In this document: piece after piece, positions 22,897-36,200 of the stretch
Layout of the letters: the number at the start of each line of letters is the position of its first letter
Position numbering within the stretch: position 1 is the stretch's first letter
NCBI GenBank assembly: GCA_963402885.1
Contig: OY727097.1
Span: 4,960,001-5,024,000, forward strand
Origin: Antedon bifida
Lineage: Eukaryota; Echinodermata; Crinoidea; Comatulida; Antedonidae
DNA: 64,000 nt
Reading direction: 5' to 3'
Notes under the pieces: model-generated
What the model was told of the DNA's origin: nothing
Databases searched by the model: none
Seen by the model: only the letters and a program-made list of their open reading frames with translations
Program-made: the position numbers and the translations under genes

Positions 22897-23205
22897 TACA
22901 TTCTTTTTTGTTGAATATGCCATTTTAATGTCACATAATAGTTTTCCACTTTGAACAAAAATTGAATCGAAAACAATGTATTTACCTGAAAAAACGGCAA
23001 TTTAAATCAAAAATAGTCAAATTGGCTGCCAGCCAATGTTTTTTTTAAAATTCAATTTGACCATTTATTTTGTCATTTTATATGAGAAAACATTTTTTTT
23101 TTATGAAAGGGATTAACTCTATTAAAACTACAAAATAACCTATTCAAAGTCTGATTTAATTAATCTTCATTTTTCATGTTGTTGGGGGACAATACATCTT
23201 TAAGT
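22897..23205 (+). repeat. dispersed repeat family R3, copy 1
   Basis: About 300 bp that recur at 51889-52160 and 57608-57893 and as a reversed end at 62695-62770. Shared parts are a TTGAATATGCCATTTTAATG-like start, a central T-rich block, a GAAAACATTTTTTTT block, GCCTATTCAAAG and the terminal GGGGGACAATACATC. No coding content is seen. It is probably a non-autonomous transposon; the class is unknown. Confidence 0.7.
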
Positions 23206-23757
23206 CTAATGTACTATATTGAAACAAGACCAAACAAACCCTATTGTGAAATACAAAACGGGAAAGGTAGGCAGCCTATCAGGAACTGACGTGTGAATCG
23301 TTGTTCCTGCCAGATTGCGATATCAAACATCTACTTATTACCAACCAAATGTGCACAAAATTGCAAAATGTGCTTTACCAATTAATTATTTAATTTCGTA
23401 TTCAATTTTAACCACCAATAAGTTACCTTAATTTGTTTAAAAGCTAACCAGTTTGTTCTCAATTCTCAACTATACGTCCATATGTTGTATCATACATTAG
23501 TGACTAATTAAAGATATTAAATCTCAAACCAGACAAAGGTGATTGCTTTTAAACCTTATAACAGGACAATTTCTTTAAAAATAAATACACAAAATTAAAT
23601 TAAATATCAAAAACTAATATAAATAAGGCATATAAAAACTTACAACATAAAAAAACAGGAAATAAACCTACCCTGACTATTTGTACTGTATCAATAAATT
23701 AATAGGCCTATAAATTAATGTCAGTAATGCATTTAGAAAATTCAAACAATCATATCT
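23206..23757. other. intergenic, no feature seen
   Basis: AT-rich DNA between a dispersed repeat and the tRNA cluster. No open frame or RNA gene could be supported. Confidence 0.4.
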
Positions 23758-23829
23758 GACTCCGTGGCGCAACGGTAGCGCGTCTGACTCCAGATCAGAA
23801 GGTTGCGTGTTCAAATCACGTCGGGGTCA
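23758..23829 (+). tRNA. tRNA-Trp(CCA)
   Basis: Full cloverleaf of 72 nt. The acceptor stem GACTCCG pairs with CGGGGTC with one G-T pair, and the discriminator is A. The D stem is GCGC/GCGC. The anticodon loop CTCCAGA inside the CTGA/TCAG stem gives anticodon CCA. The T loop TTCAAAT works as B box. There is no intron. A T6 run follows within 10 bases and would serve as Pol III terminator. Confidence 0.95.
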
Positions 23830-24049
23830 GTCAGATTTTTTACAACATTGCAACTCAGGGTCAGTTTGGGTTTTAATTTTTTTTTTTTTTAAATCTAAGA
23901 CAATACATTTAAAATGTGTATAATTAAAATATGTAGAGTAGTACCCAACTTAATAATAAATGAATGCGAACAAATAAAAAATGCATAAATGTTTTGTTTT
24001 TCAGATACAGGTTTACAGATACCGGACAACAAGTTAAACACCGTAATCT

Positions 24050-24121
24050 GACTCCGTGGCGCAACGGTAGCGCGTCTGACTCCAGATCAGAAGGTTGCGT
24101 GTTCAAATCACGTCGGGGTCA
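24050..24121 (+). tRNA. tRNA-Trp(CCA)
   Basis: Identical in sequence to the gene at 23758, with the same anticodon CCA and stems. A T6 terminator follows. Confidence 0.95.
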
Positions 24122-24341
24122 GTCAGATTTTTTACAACATTGCAACTCAGGGTCAGTTTGGGTTTTAATTTTTTTTTTTTTAATCTAAGATTAATACATT
24201 TAAAATGTGTATAATTAAAATATGTAGAGTAGTACCCAACTTAATAATAAATGAATGCGAACAAATAATAAAAGCATAAATGTTTTTGTTTTTCAGATAC
24301 AGGTTTACAGATACCGGACAACAAGTTAAACACCGTAATCT

Positions 24342-24413
24342 GACTCCGTGGCGCAACGGTAGCGCGTCTGACTCCAGATCAGAAGGTTGCGTGTTCAAAT
24401 CACGTCGGGGTCA
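24342..24413 (+). tRNA. tRNA-Trp(CCA)
   Basis: Identical tRNA body to the previous two. The downstream flank differs (unit ends here) but offers a T6 run at 24419 as terminator. Confidence 0.95.
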
Positions 24414-24566
24414 GTTATCTTTTTTCTCATCTCCCATCATAATATGATGTTTAATTTCAATTACGATTCATATTCAAGTTTTTGTTTCGGTTTAATAATG
24501 TCAATAAAAAAATATGTATACAATTCTTCATTACTATCAACAAATCAGTTACACGTTAAATTATCT

Positions 24567-24638
24567 GACTCCGTGGCGCAATGGTAGCGCGTCTGACTCC
24601 AGATCAGAAGGTTGCGTGTTCAAATCACGTCGGGGTCA
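24567..24638 (+). tRNA. tRNA-Trp(CCA), D-loop variant
   Basis: Same tRNA with one change: CAATGG in place of CAACGG in the D loop, which leaves all stems intact. The flanks are unrelated to the 292-bp unit. Confidence 0.93.
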
Positions 24639-25335
24639 GTCAGTATTTTATATTTTCGTACAGAATAGACTCATTATAGATTTTTATATAAATAGTAAAA
24701 TAATAAATTCAAATCCATGTTTAAATATAGGTAACATTATGTTAATCCAACACCATAATCCACCCTCTTCCTCACTTACATTAATGTAATGAATTATTCT
24801 TTGCTAAAACAATAACCATTGTTTTTCAGAGTCAGATAATGAATTAATAAAACAACAAAGCAATCAATGAAGAGAGCAATTCGCCATTCCGCCTTTGTGG
24901 CCGTTCTGTCATGGTATAGCACAGGTTAATCATAGATATATTTGCTATATGTATCTCTATGGGTTAATGCAGTGAGTTTACTGACGGTTTGGTAGTTCCC
25001 TTAACTTTTCAAAAACAATAATTGTTTCGAAACACTAATTCTAAAATCAACCTATCTCGGCAAACCAAATGTGAATATTTCACCTTTATCTTTAATAATA
25101 GCCCTATCGCTATCAGAATCTACATATACAATGTATTTGCTAATGTTCTTTTATGACATGGCACCTCAAATTCAATAATTTCAGTTTCCAAGTTGGATTC
25201 TATTTTATATTTATTTAAGGCTTCGAATAAGGCCAGGTATTAGAAACCCCGAATTGACTCGCAAACAACAGGTAGTTCGTAATGTTTCAAGGGCACGGAA
25301 ATCCACGTTACAAACACGCAACCGTTTGTGTATCT
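24639..25335. other. spacer inside the tRNA cluster
   Basis: No gene is seen. Most of it is unlike the 292-bp unit. Confidence 0.4.
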
Positions 25336-25407
25336 GACTCCGTGGCGCAACGGTAGCGCGTCTGACTCCAGATCAGAAGGTTGCGTGTTCAAATCACGTC
25401 GGGGTCA
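25336..25407 (+). tRNA. tRNA-Trp(CCA)
   Basis: Identical tRNA body with anticodon CCA. A T6 run follows. The spacer to the next gene is a shorter version of the 292-bp unit. Confidence 0.95.
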
Positions 25408-25609
25408 GTCAGAATTTTTTATAACATTGCAACTCAGGGTCAGTTTGGGTTTTAATTTTTTTTTTCTAAGACAATACATTTAAAATGTGTATAACTAAAG
25501 TACCCAACTTAATAATAAATGAATGCGAACAAATAAAAAATGCATAAATGTTTTTGTTTTTCAGATACAGGTTTACAGATACCAGACAACAAGTTAAACA
25601 CCTTAATCT

Positions 25610-25681
25610 GACTCCGTGGCGCAACGGTAGCGCGTCTGACTCCAGATCAGAAGGTTGCGTGTTCAAATCACGTCGGGGTCA
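25610..25681 (+). tRNA. tRNA-Trp(CCA)
   Basis: Identical tRNA body, preceded by the unit's CAGATACAGGTTTACAGATA block and followed by a T6 run. Confidence 0.95.
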
Positions 25682-25930
25682 CTCAGATTTTTTACAACAT
25701 TGAAACTCGGGGTCAGTTTGGGTTTTAATGTTTTTTTAAACGTGAGAGGCATAATTTTCATTTACTTTAATTCACATTCACTTTTTGGATTTTGTTGTTT
25801 TCTTTTTTTTTTTTAAATTAAACGATTCAGTTGAATTAGTTTTGATTGGCCTACTTAATGAGTTAAATTTTGAATAGACACAATCCGGTTGTGCTAATAT
25901 TGTCATGATATAAAACTTATTTTAAATTTT

Positions 25931-25970
25931 CCAGATCAAAAGGTTGCGTGTTCAAATCACGTCGGGGTCA
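25931..25970 (+). pseudogene. tRNA-Trp 3' half (pseudogene)
   Basis: Only the anticodon, T arm and 3' acceptor strand remain (CCAGATCAAAAGGTTGCG onwards), with one change in the anticodon stem. The 5' half with acceptor strand and D arm (A box) is missing, so it is not functional. Confidence 0.9.
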
Positions 25971-26050
25971 GTAACGTAAATTTGAAAAATAATAACTTCC
26001 ATTACTAATTACGAAATCCACGTTACCAACATGCAACCGTTTGATTATCT

Positions 26051-26122
26051 GACTCCGTGGCGCAACGGTAGCTTGTCTGACTCCAGATCAGAAGGTTGCG
26101 TGTTCAAATCACGTCGGGGTCA
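26051..26122 (+). tRNA. tRNA-Trp(CCA), D stem damaged, likely pseudogene
   Basis: Full length with intact acceptor, anticodon and T arms. The 3' strand of the D stem reads GCTT where the others have GCGC, so two of four D-stem pairs are lost. The change also lies at the edge of the A box. Probably weak or inactive. Confidence 0.75.
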
Positions 26123-26520
26123 GTCAAATTTTTTTATAACATTACACGTGATAGGCATATTATCATTTAATTTAATTCACATTCACTTTTTTTGATTTTT
26201 TGTTTCTTTTTTTTAAACTTTTTTTTCACAAACTAAACTATTTTTAAATTTTAATTCAATTTTGATTGGCCTACGGTTGTGCTAATATTGTGATGGTATA
26301 AAACTTATTCTAAATTATCGTTTTATTTTAAATAATCCTCTTTTTTTCAGAATTTATATTCGGTCACAATTTCAATTAATAATTCATTAGGAAATCCGAT
26401 ATACGACCACATAATAAATCTTTTCACATTTTGAAATTGTAGCATAATTCGTAACTCCATATTCAGATGGTTAAATCAAGCTATTTATTTTTCGCGAAAA
26501 TGTCAATTTCCCATATATCT

Positions 26521-26592
26521 GACTCCGTGGCGCAACGGTAGCGCGTCTGACTCCAGATCAGAAGGTTGCGTGTTCAAATCACGTCGGGGTCA
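26521..26592 (+). tRNA. tRNA-Trp(CCA)
   Basis: Identical to the main type, with CCA anticodon. A T7 run lies about 13 bases downstream. Confidence 0.95.
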
Positions 26593-27271
26593 GTGACATT
26601 TATTTTTTTGATTTTTAAATCAATTCATGGCTACATACTATTATTTACAGAGAGGAAATTTATTATTTTTTTTTGCCATTATAGGGCTATCAATGCCTAG
26701 CCAAATTTTAAATACATGTAGTTTAATATTATCGAATGTATGTAACTGTATATCTCTTTTATCATTTTTTAATGTAGAGTACAGTACACACAGTAAACGC
26801 TAAAGTGGGCATACTACTAGTAATAGGCTAAGCTTCTACCAGCAAATAAGACACCGGAGAATACCTGCAAAATACCCGGATGCAGATTTATTTTTCTCGT
26901 TTCTGCGCATGCCTGGTATGACTACAGCTTATTCAATTGATCACCTTTTGAATACAATCATCACAAGCTCTTTAGAAAACCATTGTAGCGTTGAAAACAA
27001 TTGTGTTGAGTACAATTGATGTAAAAAGGACGACAACCGTCAGTACCTCAGCCTAACGTTGTCGTTTAAATTTGCTCACAAAAGCGAGAAAAACGTGAAG
27101 TAATTGAATATAACGGTGTGGTATGTTTAGGATCACCTTTTAACGGATTCCATTATTATTTATTTTCAAGATAAGAAGTAATGCTATTGCCTGGAATTAT
27201 TTGATTATTATTTATAGTAACCTGTTACATATTTCATCGACGACGGTGTTAGTAATTATAAAAGTGGAAAG
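26593..27271. other. 5' flank and likely 5' UTR of the first PLP/M6 gene
   Basis: Between the last tRNA and the first coding exon. No clear TATA box could be assigned. The region should hold the promoter and 5' UTR of the gene starting at 27272. Confidence 0.4.
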
Positions 27272-30200
27272 ATGCCGCGATCTATATCAGGAGATTCGGT
27301 AGCCTCAACTGTATTTTACCTACAAGACGAATACGGCGGTAAGTATGGTTATAGAACCGGAAATGACTCTGGTTATCCTTATTGCATGGAGGATCCATGG
27401 TTATTGTAAACAATACGATAACACATAATGTACTTTTAAGAAGTACACACAGAAAGATATCATGCCTCTACTAGACAGTCTATGCATGTAAGATATGCTA
27501 AATATTAGGTCTAGGTTTATTTATATCAATTATTGGATAAGATTATATTAAATCTAAAAAGGTCGACGGTCCATCTTGGTATCCGTGCCTTATCAATCTT
27601 AAATCTATTGTTTTTTGGAAGAAAAAACAACTCATTATTCGAGGCGTGTCTTTTTACAAATGTCTACATTTCCAAAAATCCTTAACACAACTCATCAAGG
27701 CCGTATCAATAGTTGTTTTAAGTACAAGCTAGGTTAATCGTTAGGCAATATTTACTTGTAAAAGCATTACAGTATTTCGTGGGAAGTACATACAGTACAA
27801 TATAATACGAATTCCCTACAATGCTAGGCCTAGCCGCCTACTCTCTTAAAATTAACAGAGCCAATTTGACCTCCTCCTCGTACGTATACAATTTCTTATA
27901 CTTCAAGCTAGGCCAACGCTAACTAGCAGATGGCTTGAAGGCAATTATTACTGACATGAGTAACTAGACTCCCTGGTATGGTTTATAACCCCTTTAACAT
28001 TATACATGGCGGAGTTGTTTTCTTTTCCAGTCGTGTCCACATCGGGTGGTAAAGAAGAATTTGCAACGGTTGAATTTTGAACCGTTGTGTTTAAACAGGG
28101 AGATGGTATACTGTATAACAGGGAAGAGTTGTAATTTAACTTTTCCCTGGTATATACCATGTGAGCTGCATATCAGATTTAAATTCGATTTTAAATATGT
28201 TTTACTGTAGGTCTTTAATATGTATAATTACCAGTAACTTATTTATTGTGTTAATTGAAAATACACTAAACGATAAATTCCATGGGTTAAGGTACGATCA
28301 GTAAAACATAAATTCACTACATACAAGAGATGAATTACAAATAATGGTACAATATACTGAACATCTAATCATTTATTACAATAAAAGGAAGAAGCAGATG
28401 TTCTTCTATCTATGTCCAAAACATATGATAAAACTGTATGAATATTGTAACATAAACATCTATTCTTTTACAGGAAATTACAGCACTTCTAATGAATTCG
28501 TTGTGGGGAAAACTGTATAGTGCTTTACATTACAAAACTGGGACGTAATATTTGTAAATAACAATAAATAAAAATCGAATTGGAAAGTGAAATTACAGTA
28601 ATAATAGTAAAACAATTATCTTGATTAACTAAATAATATTTTAATATTTCTTCCTGTTAAGATAATCATTAATGTAAGTTTACTTTACAAACAAAGCATG
28701 GAACTTAATTCAGCTTACAGTAACTAAGTAAATCCTTGAGGAATTAGTTTTTACGGCTTTGTTGACTCACGATAAATAATAATATTGCACTTTTTTTTTA
28801 CCACGATCATAAAATAATGTGGATACGAGTAATAATAGAAATATGTAACCTTGTTCTATAGTTTACAGTATTGTGTATCGTATTGTACTTTCATTGAACT
28901 TTCATGTGTTACTATTATGATTGTACTTTATACAATTCATATACTACAGTTTATTCACGGTCATATTAATTACGTATTTCAGAATTAATTCGTTATGCGC
29001 AAGGAGGAGGGGGGATTCTTTCTCCCATACTACAGTAGTATGCGTTTATACATTGACTTTCATAAAATCGAACCAATGTTGTTCTGGTCTGGTGTGACCG
29101 GGTTTCCGTAGGTACTGTACGGTTACCTGGAGGTAAACCTCATCACTTATCCCATTGTATACGAACATATACTGTATAAAGGGGCACAGGTTACTTATAT
29201 TAACAGCCTGCTACGTTCTACAGTATGTACTTTCTGGGTAATGTGTGCATATTCAGCATAAAGTATGCTGGGCGTATTTCTAGACCACTTGTATTGTCGA
29301 CTCATTTTAAGCTAATCGTATAAAGTAAATTACAATGACAGAACGCAAATAAACCTTGACTCCTGACATGTGACTCGTGGGTAATAAAAATAACATCAGG
29401 TGTGAAACTGACCAACTGTTCCTTAAATCACGACACTTGATGTGTTTATTTTTCTTAAATTCACTCGCGCTTCGTGGTCATTAGTTATTCCTCTCATGGG
29501 AATAACCCGTGTAACGGTATCCCTCATTAACATCGTCCGTTGATCAGTTTTTGATAGGAAGAAGTTGCTTTCACACGTTAATAATGGTTCGTCCCTTTCC
29601 CTGGGATCATCATGTTTGTACCAATTTTAATTGTCAATGATGACAGACAGACACAAATATTTCATATATAATTAATACTGTGTACATTTTTATTCCAGTT
29701 TTAACACGAGTTTCAATCCAATCAAGCTAGGCCTGACCTGTCTCTAGTCTAATTAGAACCTCGTAACTTAACCGTTCAGTTCACCAGGCATAGCATGTCC
29801 TTATCTATTATCATTCGGTATTTTTCGGGAGGGTGTAACGTGCCCCATCCCCAAGAATCCGCCCATATTTGCACGCGGACCGTATGTTACTGTATGATCA
29901 TGGAGTTTAATTTTATACCTCCATGCTATTATTAAACGTGGATTTATACAGTATGCCCACTCTGAACGGTTGTTTCCATTGTATAATGAATCATTATTGT
30001 ATTTATCTACTACTTAAAAAGAAGTGTCATTATTATTATTGTACAAATTTGTTATCTCATACTTATTCAGTTGAATTGCCTCTCAAGTTAAAGTGAGCTT
30101 AATTATTCTTTACATATTAAGATAATTATGACGTTTCATGCTAAAAACAGCATTGAAACAATAACTATCTCCGCAGTAATACTGTACTGTGAATGGAATA

Positions 30201-33200
30201 GACCATGAAATAGACGTTTCATGCTAAAAATTGCATTGAATTAAACAATAACACTAAAAACGTATCTCCGTGGTAATACTGTACAGTGAATGGAATAGAC
30301 GTTTCCTGCTAAAAACAACATTGGAAAAATAACATTAAAAATGTATCTCCGTAGTAATACTGTAAAGTATCTTCGTGGTAATACTGTATTGTGAATGGAA
30401 TAGACGTTTCCTGCTAAAAACAGCATTGGAAACTTGTTGCACATCTCATTGAGACTGTGCCTCTGATTTAAAAGAGATGTATTACAATAAAAGTTCAGTT
30501 CAACAATAACATTAAAAGAGTATCTCCGTAGTAATACTGTACAGTATTTCCGCCGTGGTAATACTGTACTGGGAATGGAATAGGGTAGCAAAACATTAAG
30601 ATTTACGACTGTGTTTTGTTGTCGCATTTCACCGAGGGACTGCTCTACTTACCTGGCGTGCCATATTGACCTATTGAAAAGTGTTGATTCCGTAGAAACA
30701 ACTTTTCAAGCTTAGTTGTTGAACTCTTGATAAATACTTAAGATACTACGAAACAATTCAAATTCGATACGAATGTGATATTCCGGAATGTCATTCGTAA
30801 CTACTAAACTATTTTACAGAAATTCAACTCAAACAAATTATCACTCAAATTCTCACGATTTCAAATGGGAGGAAAAGGCAGAAATGCTTTCAATTCATAC
30901 CATCACAAAATATAAACAGGACAGTATATTGTATGTACATCAATTAATATCCACCATAGTAATAAATATATGATATCCACAAATAACAAACACATTTTCG
31001 GGTTTAGTCTGGGTTCCAGACGGTGTTTTGTCTTAATATTAGTAAAAAGATAAATATTTTGGCACATGGCGTTTCATACGTATAATCGAAATAAAAACAA
31101 ATAAATAAATGAATGAATACTGTACAGACTTGGGGCAAGTCTATCTCGAGTTTTGCGTAGAGAACATACAAAGTATTGAATTAAATTTGTGGAAAAAAAT
31201 GTTTTAAAAAGTAGTAGTGTGCGGCGAACTGTAATAAGGTCGTATTCCATGCTCTACTAAATATAAACTTACTGGCTTTGATTTATTTTTTATTGTCATT
31301 AGATCGGAATGCTTGCATTGTCATCCACTTTCGTTAATGATATGCATTGTTATACTACTCCGCGGGTAGTGACTCATAATACGGGAAAACGCCTCATCGC
31401 TCATTAAAAAATGAATTGATATACCGGAAATATAGGCTATTTTTTTCCAGAAGGTTATGAATATTAATACTATTGTGTTACTGTTATTAAGTATAACTGT
31501 GCATACTTTTGGAATATTATAGTAGGTCATATTATAATACAACGAGGCCTTATAAAATTAGCGTTTTTACGTATATCATAAATATAATACAAATTGTATT
31601 ATATATGATATAGGCCTACGTGGGATACATATGTTGTAACAATACTGTTTGTAACTATAATATTAGTCTTTACATGGTATCCCATGTGGGTTTTTCGTGT
31701 GCCGACTAGGCTATGTGATACACCATTTACATAGCCAGTCGGCAAACTGGCCTAGATCCCCTACATTATGACATGGTATAAAACTGACTAGGCCTATGTT
31801 ATTTAAACATAACCAGTGCATGGGTTTTCCATAGAGATAACATTTTCTATCTATGGTGTCATGTAATAATGCTTTATTCTTATGACTTTGTCATTCGGAT
31901 GTGATAAAAATTCGTTTCCACGGATGAAGCAGGACATACGTACATGAATATACCATGGAGGACCTTTCAGTATTATTAGGTCTTTCGTTCGAGGAGAAAC
32001 ATGTACGATGCTTCCCCCCACCAGAGTGTTGTTTTACTTTAGTAGGTGCTCTCGGATATGTTATAAGCATCTACTATACTTGTTGATGAATACTGCTGGT
32101 ACAGTACATAGGCTAATATATGTACACTTATATCAACACATTGTTATTTGTACCTTATTAAGAGAAGTAATTTAACACATTAATTTCTTCAATCTGTATT
32201 TGTTTACACAAAAGAATGCATATAAATATAACCTTAAGCCTATTTAAATTGTAAAATACCTACAGTTTATAATTTAATATACAGTAATACTTACTGCTTT
32301 GTTGAGTAGTCACTTCACCGGTAAGCAGTATTTAGGCTTAAAACTAAAAAAAAAAACAAAAACGCAATACGAACGGGAATACGAATAATACAGTACAATA
32401 TAAAAAAAACTTTTTATAATCAACTGAATTATGTGAGAAATCTTGTATTTGAGAAAATCCAAATATGAAAATGTTTTATCCTCATCGTACATACAACATA
32501 CAGTTTATAACACAATAATTTATAGCCAGGGGTCAAGCTGCAATCCGCATGGCAATTGTCGTGGGTTTGATGATGGGTACGATGTCCTCTCGACAGTCAC
32601 AATATTCATTGCAAAATTATAGGCCTAGCCTTTGACTCAAGTCACAGACTGAGAAGTCTATACAACTGAGATAAAAATACCTTTAGATATCTCTCGACCA
32701 AGGCTATGGAATTACTAGGCTATTTTGGGCACATGTGTAAGAAAATGACATTGCTGGTTATGAACTCGGTCCGTACTGTACGTATAGGATCGAGACTTTT
32801 TTATCCTCCCTCGGGCTCTCTCTATCTACTAGCTAGGCCTACTACTATAACCTAGTGGTTAGGGAGATTCGTGGTTAGTAGGGCCTACCTAATAGTAGGC
32901 ATATAAAAAACATTAACATCATCTATAAACTTACGTTTATCATTCATCATAAGCATATAAGTAACTCTTAAATCGAGATAATTTAATACTTTATTTGAAC
33001 AAACTTTTCACCACGTTGTCTGGTTTTAAAGCATGGCGCGCGTATGCATGTTGTAGGCTTACGTCTAATTGAAATAATGAAAAGCGTTCTGAAAACAAAA
33101 TTACTGGCACCACCGCAATAAAACTATTGATGATGATACAACATTGGTAATTAATGTGGTTTTCTATTACAGCACTGCCACCCGGTCCAATTAAAACTTG

Positions 33201-36200
33201 TTGTTTAAGATGTGCATTCCCAACATTGTTGACGTTTATTCTCCTGGTTATTGGAGTAGTCATCAGTGGGACCTTCTTCATGTTGTCTGGTGCAGAAATT
33301 ATCGGCCTGGTCGAAGAAGGTGAAGGGGAACAAGTCTTTATTGATGTACCAGCTGATCTCTACGATTCCCTCACTTCATGGTAAGAGAGCTACGTGTAGG
33401 CCTGCCTGTATTTTGACCCAAACAATAATTATAACGCATACTTCTTATGTGGAGGAGGATGGACATAAACTAGAGCGTTAAACTCAAATTCAGCCAATTT
33501 AATTTATGAAATCTGATGGTATTTTACGAATAGGAATTAAAATACGGAGAACAATCAAATAATCATTATGAATAATTCTAACATTAAACAAAAATAGATC
33601 AGATGAAAATTAAAAGTTTAAAACTAAGTTTAAAACTTCCTCTCTTAGTCATTGTTTTTTGTAAAGTAAAATCAGCATACCTAAATAGGCACTAACCATG
33701 GAGGTGTAAAATATACCTCCATGCACTAACAGTATCTAGATCTATTAGTTAGGCCTATAACATGTGAATATCTTGAAAGTTTCAGACCTCGCGTGGGTCT
33801 GTAAATTCAAAAATAGCCGTGTAAAACTTCCTCTTCCGAATTATACCCGAGAGTTATGTTAGACTTGACCATTGTCACCAGTGGATCATCATCATCATCA
33901 TCATCATTTTGATATTCCGAAAACTAGATTTTAGTGCAACTCTACACGTATGACACGACACGTGTGCCATAATATATTTTTACCAAGATACAGGATGTGT
34001 ACCATTAATGTTTTGTTTTTATTTTAGGTACCGCATTCTGAAATATGTTGTGGGATGTGAAGTATCAGTGATGGTCATTATTTCTATTGTAATGTTAGCG
34101 CTCGGTTACTTAGCAACTGGCTCTGTCAGAAAAGAATTCATGTGCAGATTCAAGTCGAAAACATCAGGACGATGTCAGATAGCTGTGGTAAGTACAGTGT
34201 ATGACTTGATAAAGTGATGGGGTAGGCCTAATGGTAGACACTAGAAAACAACAGAGTCGATTCGACCCTCCCTTTAAATATGTGGTGGACCGCCCACCGT
34301 CCCCCCCGGATAGTACCAGTGATATGTGGATGAATGAACGAATTAAACAATCAATTTGGGAAATGAATGATTTTAACAGATTTCTGGATCTTGATTTTGA
34401 AGGAATGAAGTGAAGCTGAAGGATGATGGGTAAATGACATGTCATCTCAATTGATTGACAGATTAGAAATATAAAACCTATAAAGCATATTCTAATTCTT
34501 TCCATGTGTTTACAATGAAACGTTCGTTCATACTAATTAACTAGTTGTCTTTATTGTACTTGTGTTTCCAAGTTCGCAGCAACTACAGACAATATATATA
34601 CCTCCTGGAGTATGCAATATACAGTATTAACCATGGTAGTTTTTTGAATAAACACTAAACACTACAGAGATTCGTGTTTTGTTCCAAATTCAATATGATG
34701 TCTATCAAACGCCACCACTGCCTATGAATGTACTTGTTTTTCATCACATTAAACAAACCCTATGTGATTTTGGACAAACATTGTCTGAAATGTTCCACCA
34801 TATGGAGAAGTTTGTTTTATCAATGTTTTACCAATAATTTGTAATACAGTCAGTAAAAAGCTTGTCTACACCATCAACATATATGTGGAAAAAAAATGTG
34901 ATGCGCCCATATAATATGGACATGATGATGTCATATCACTACCATACTTGGGCATATCACAACCATATTTGGGCACATCATTTTTTTTGTCAAACTAGTT
35001 TGATAGTGTAGACAGAGCTTTAGTTTGATAATGCTTTCTTTAAAAGTAGTTTGTTTTTGTTTCTTTGTAGTTCATGATAATCCTATACATTTTGTGGTTC
35101 ATTTGGTTGGTCCAGTCTGTCTTGGTTGCCTTTCCAGTCTCTTTCTTCTACGTATTTGAACGAATGTGCGACAGAGACTTAAGCACAGTTTCAATTTCCA
35201 AGTGTCTTGTTGATCTTAATTTGGTTGGTAAGTATAACCAAACGATTCTCATAAAAAGTGCTGACACAGCAGAGACAAAGGATATAAGGCTTAGCAATCG
35301 CATGCAACAGCCCTTCCATGTTTACCAGCACCATTTGAACAATGTAAGCCTATAAATTAAAATAACCTTTTTTTTGTACACAGGTTTAACAGATGATACT
35401 CACTGCCTTAATAGAGAAGATGTTAGAGATATTTGTGAATCGGTAAGCATAGGCCTGATATTTTATGTTAAACAAACAAAACGTCATCCAATGAAACGCC
35501 AGAACCTAAAGTATCAGGATAAGAAAACAACACCACATTCGAGTACATTTTTAGACGAATCAGCGCTACGCATCATCACCGTCGTCCCCAGCGTTCTAAT
35601 TCAGAGTCCGCCCATAATAGCCATTTTACATAATTTTGTATACATTGTTCTCTAAGTATTATAAATTATATATACCTTTTGTTTAATTTTCCAGAATTCA
35701 TTTATCTACACGGGAGTTTCCTTGGCTGCTTGTCTTCTTGTTCTCTTTGCATTGGTAAGTCTTAAGTACAGTGGTCCTACTTAATTTGAGATCTTGTCAG
35801 GAGCGCCATGCTGACCACCGACGCGCAAAAACAAGAATCCGAGAGCAAAGTGTTGGGATGATTTGGGTCCAGTACTAATTTACTAATAACAATTTATCAA
35901 TACAAATATAATAATCTGTAGTAGTTAATACAACAATGTTAGCCAGCATTGAATGTAATGTTTTAGTGCAGTGGCTAATGCCGAGTTTTGGGCACAGAGG
36001 AGTATCATGAGTCTCTTCTTGCCCATATATTTCATCCTTCCACTAAGTTTTATGGAAATCGTTCATTTTCTTCGGCATCCGTTTCTCTATGGAATGCGTT
36101 GCCTATTGAAATCCGTCAGGTTACTTCCACCAGTGTCTTCAAATCTCTCCTCAAAACCCACCTTTTTAATTTGTAATTTTTCTAAATTTTCTGTCTTTGT

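Larger units (their letters stand above)
23758..24413 (+). repeat. tandem repeat of tRNA-Trp unit (292 bp period)
   Basis: Three tRNA-Trp genes lie exactly 292 bp apart. The spacers are near-identical (poly-T tract, AATACATTTAAAATGTGTAT block, a CAGATACAGGTTTACAGATA block just before the tRNA). The array grew by unequal crossing over. The same spacer recurs once more between the genes at 25336 and 25610 (274 bp period). Confidence 0.9.

Noticed and set aside
23924..25666. Minus-strand frames starting MNTQPSDLESDALPLRHG
   Set aside because: They are the antisense translation of the tRNA-Trp genes (repeated at each copy), a known annotation artefact.
23758..26592. Regularly spaced identical 72-nt repeats considered as a CRISPR-like array
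   Set aside because: Each repeat folds as tRNA-Trp with Pol III boxes, spacers are repeats themselves, and the genome is eukaryotic.
30241..30627. 128-codon minus-strand frame rich in VLPRR-TVLLRR
   Set aside because: It is the translation of the imperfect tandem repeat in intron 1 of the first PLP/M6 gene.
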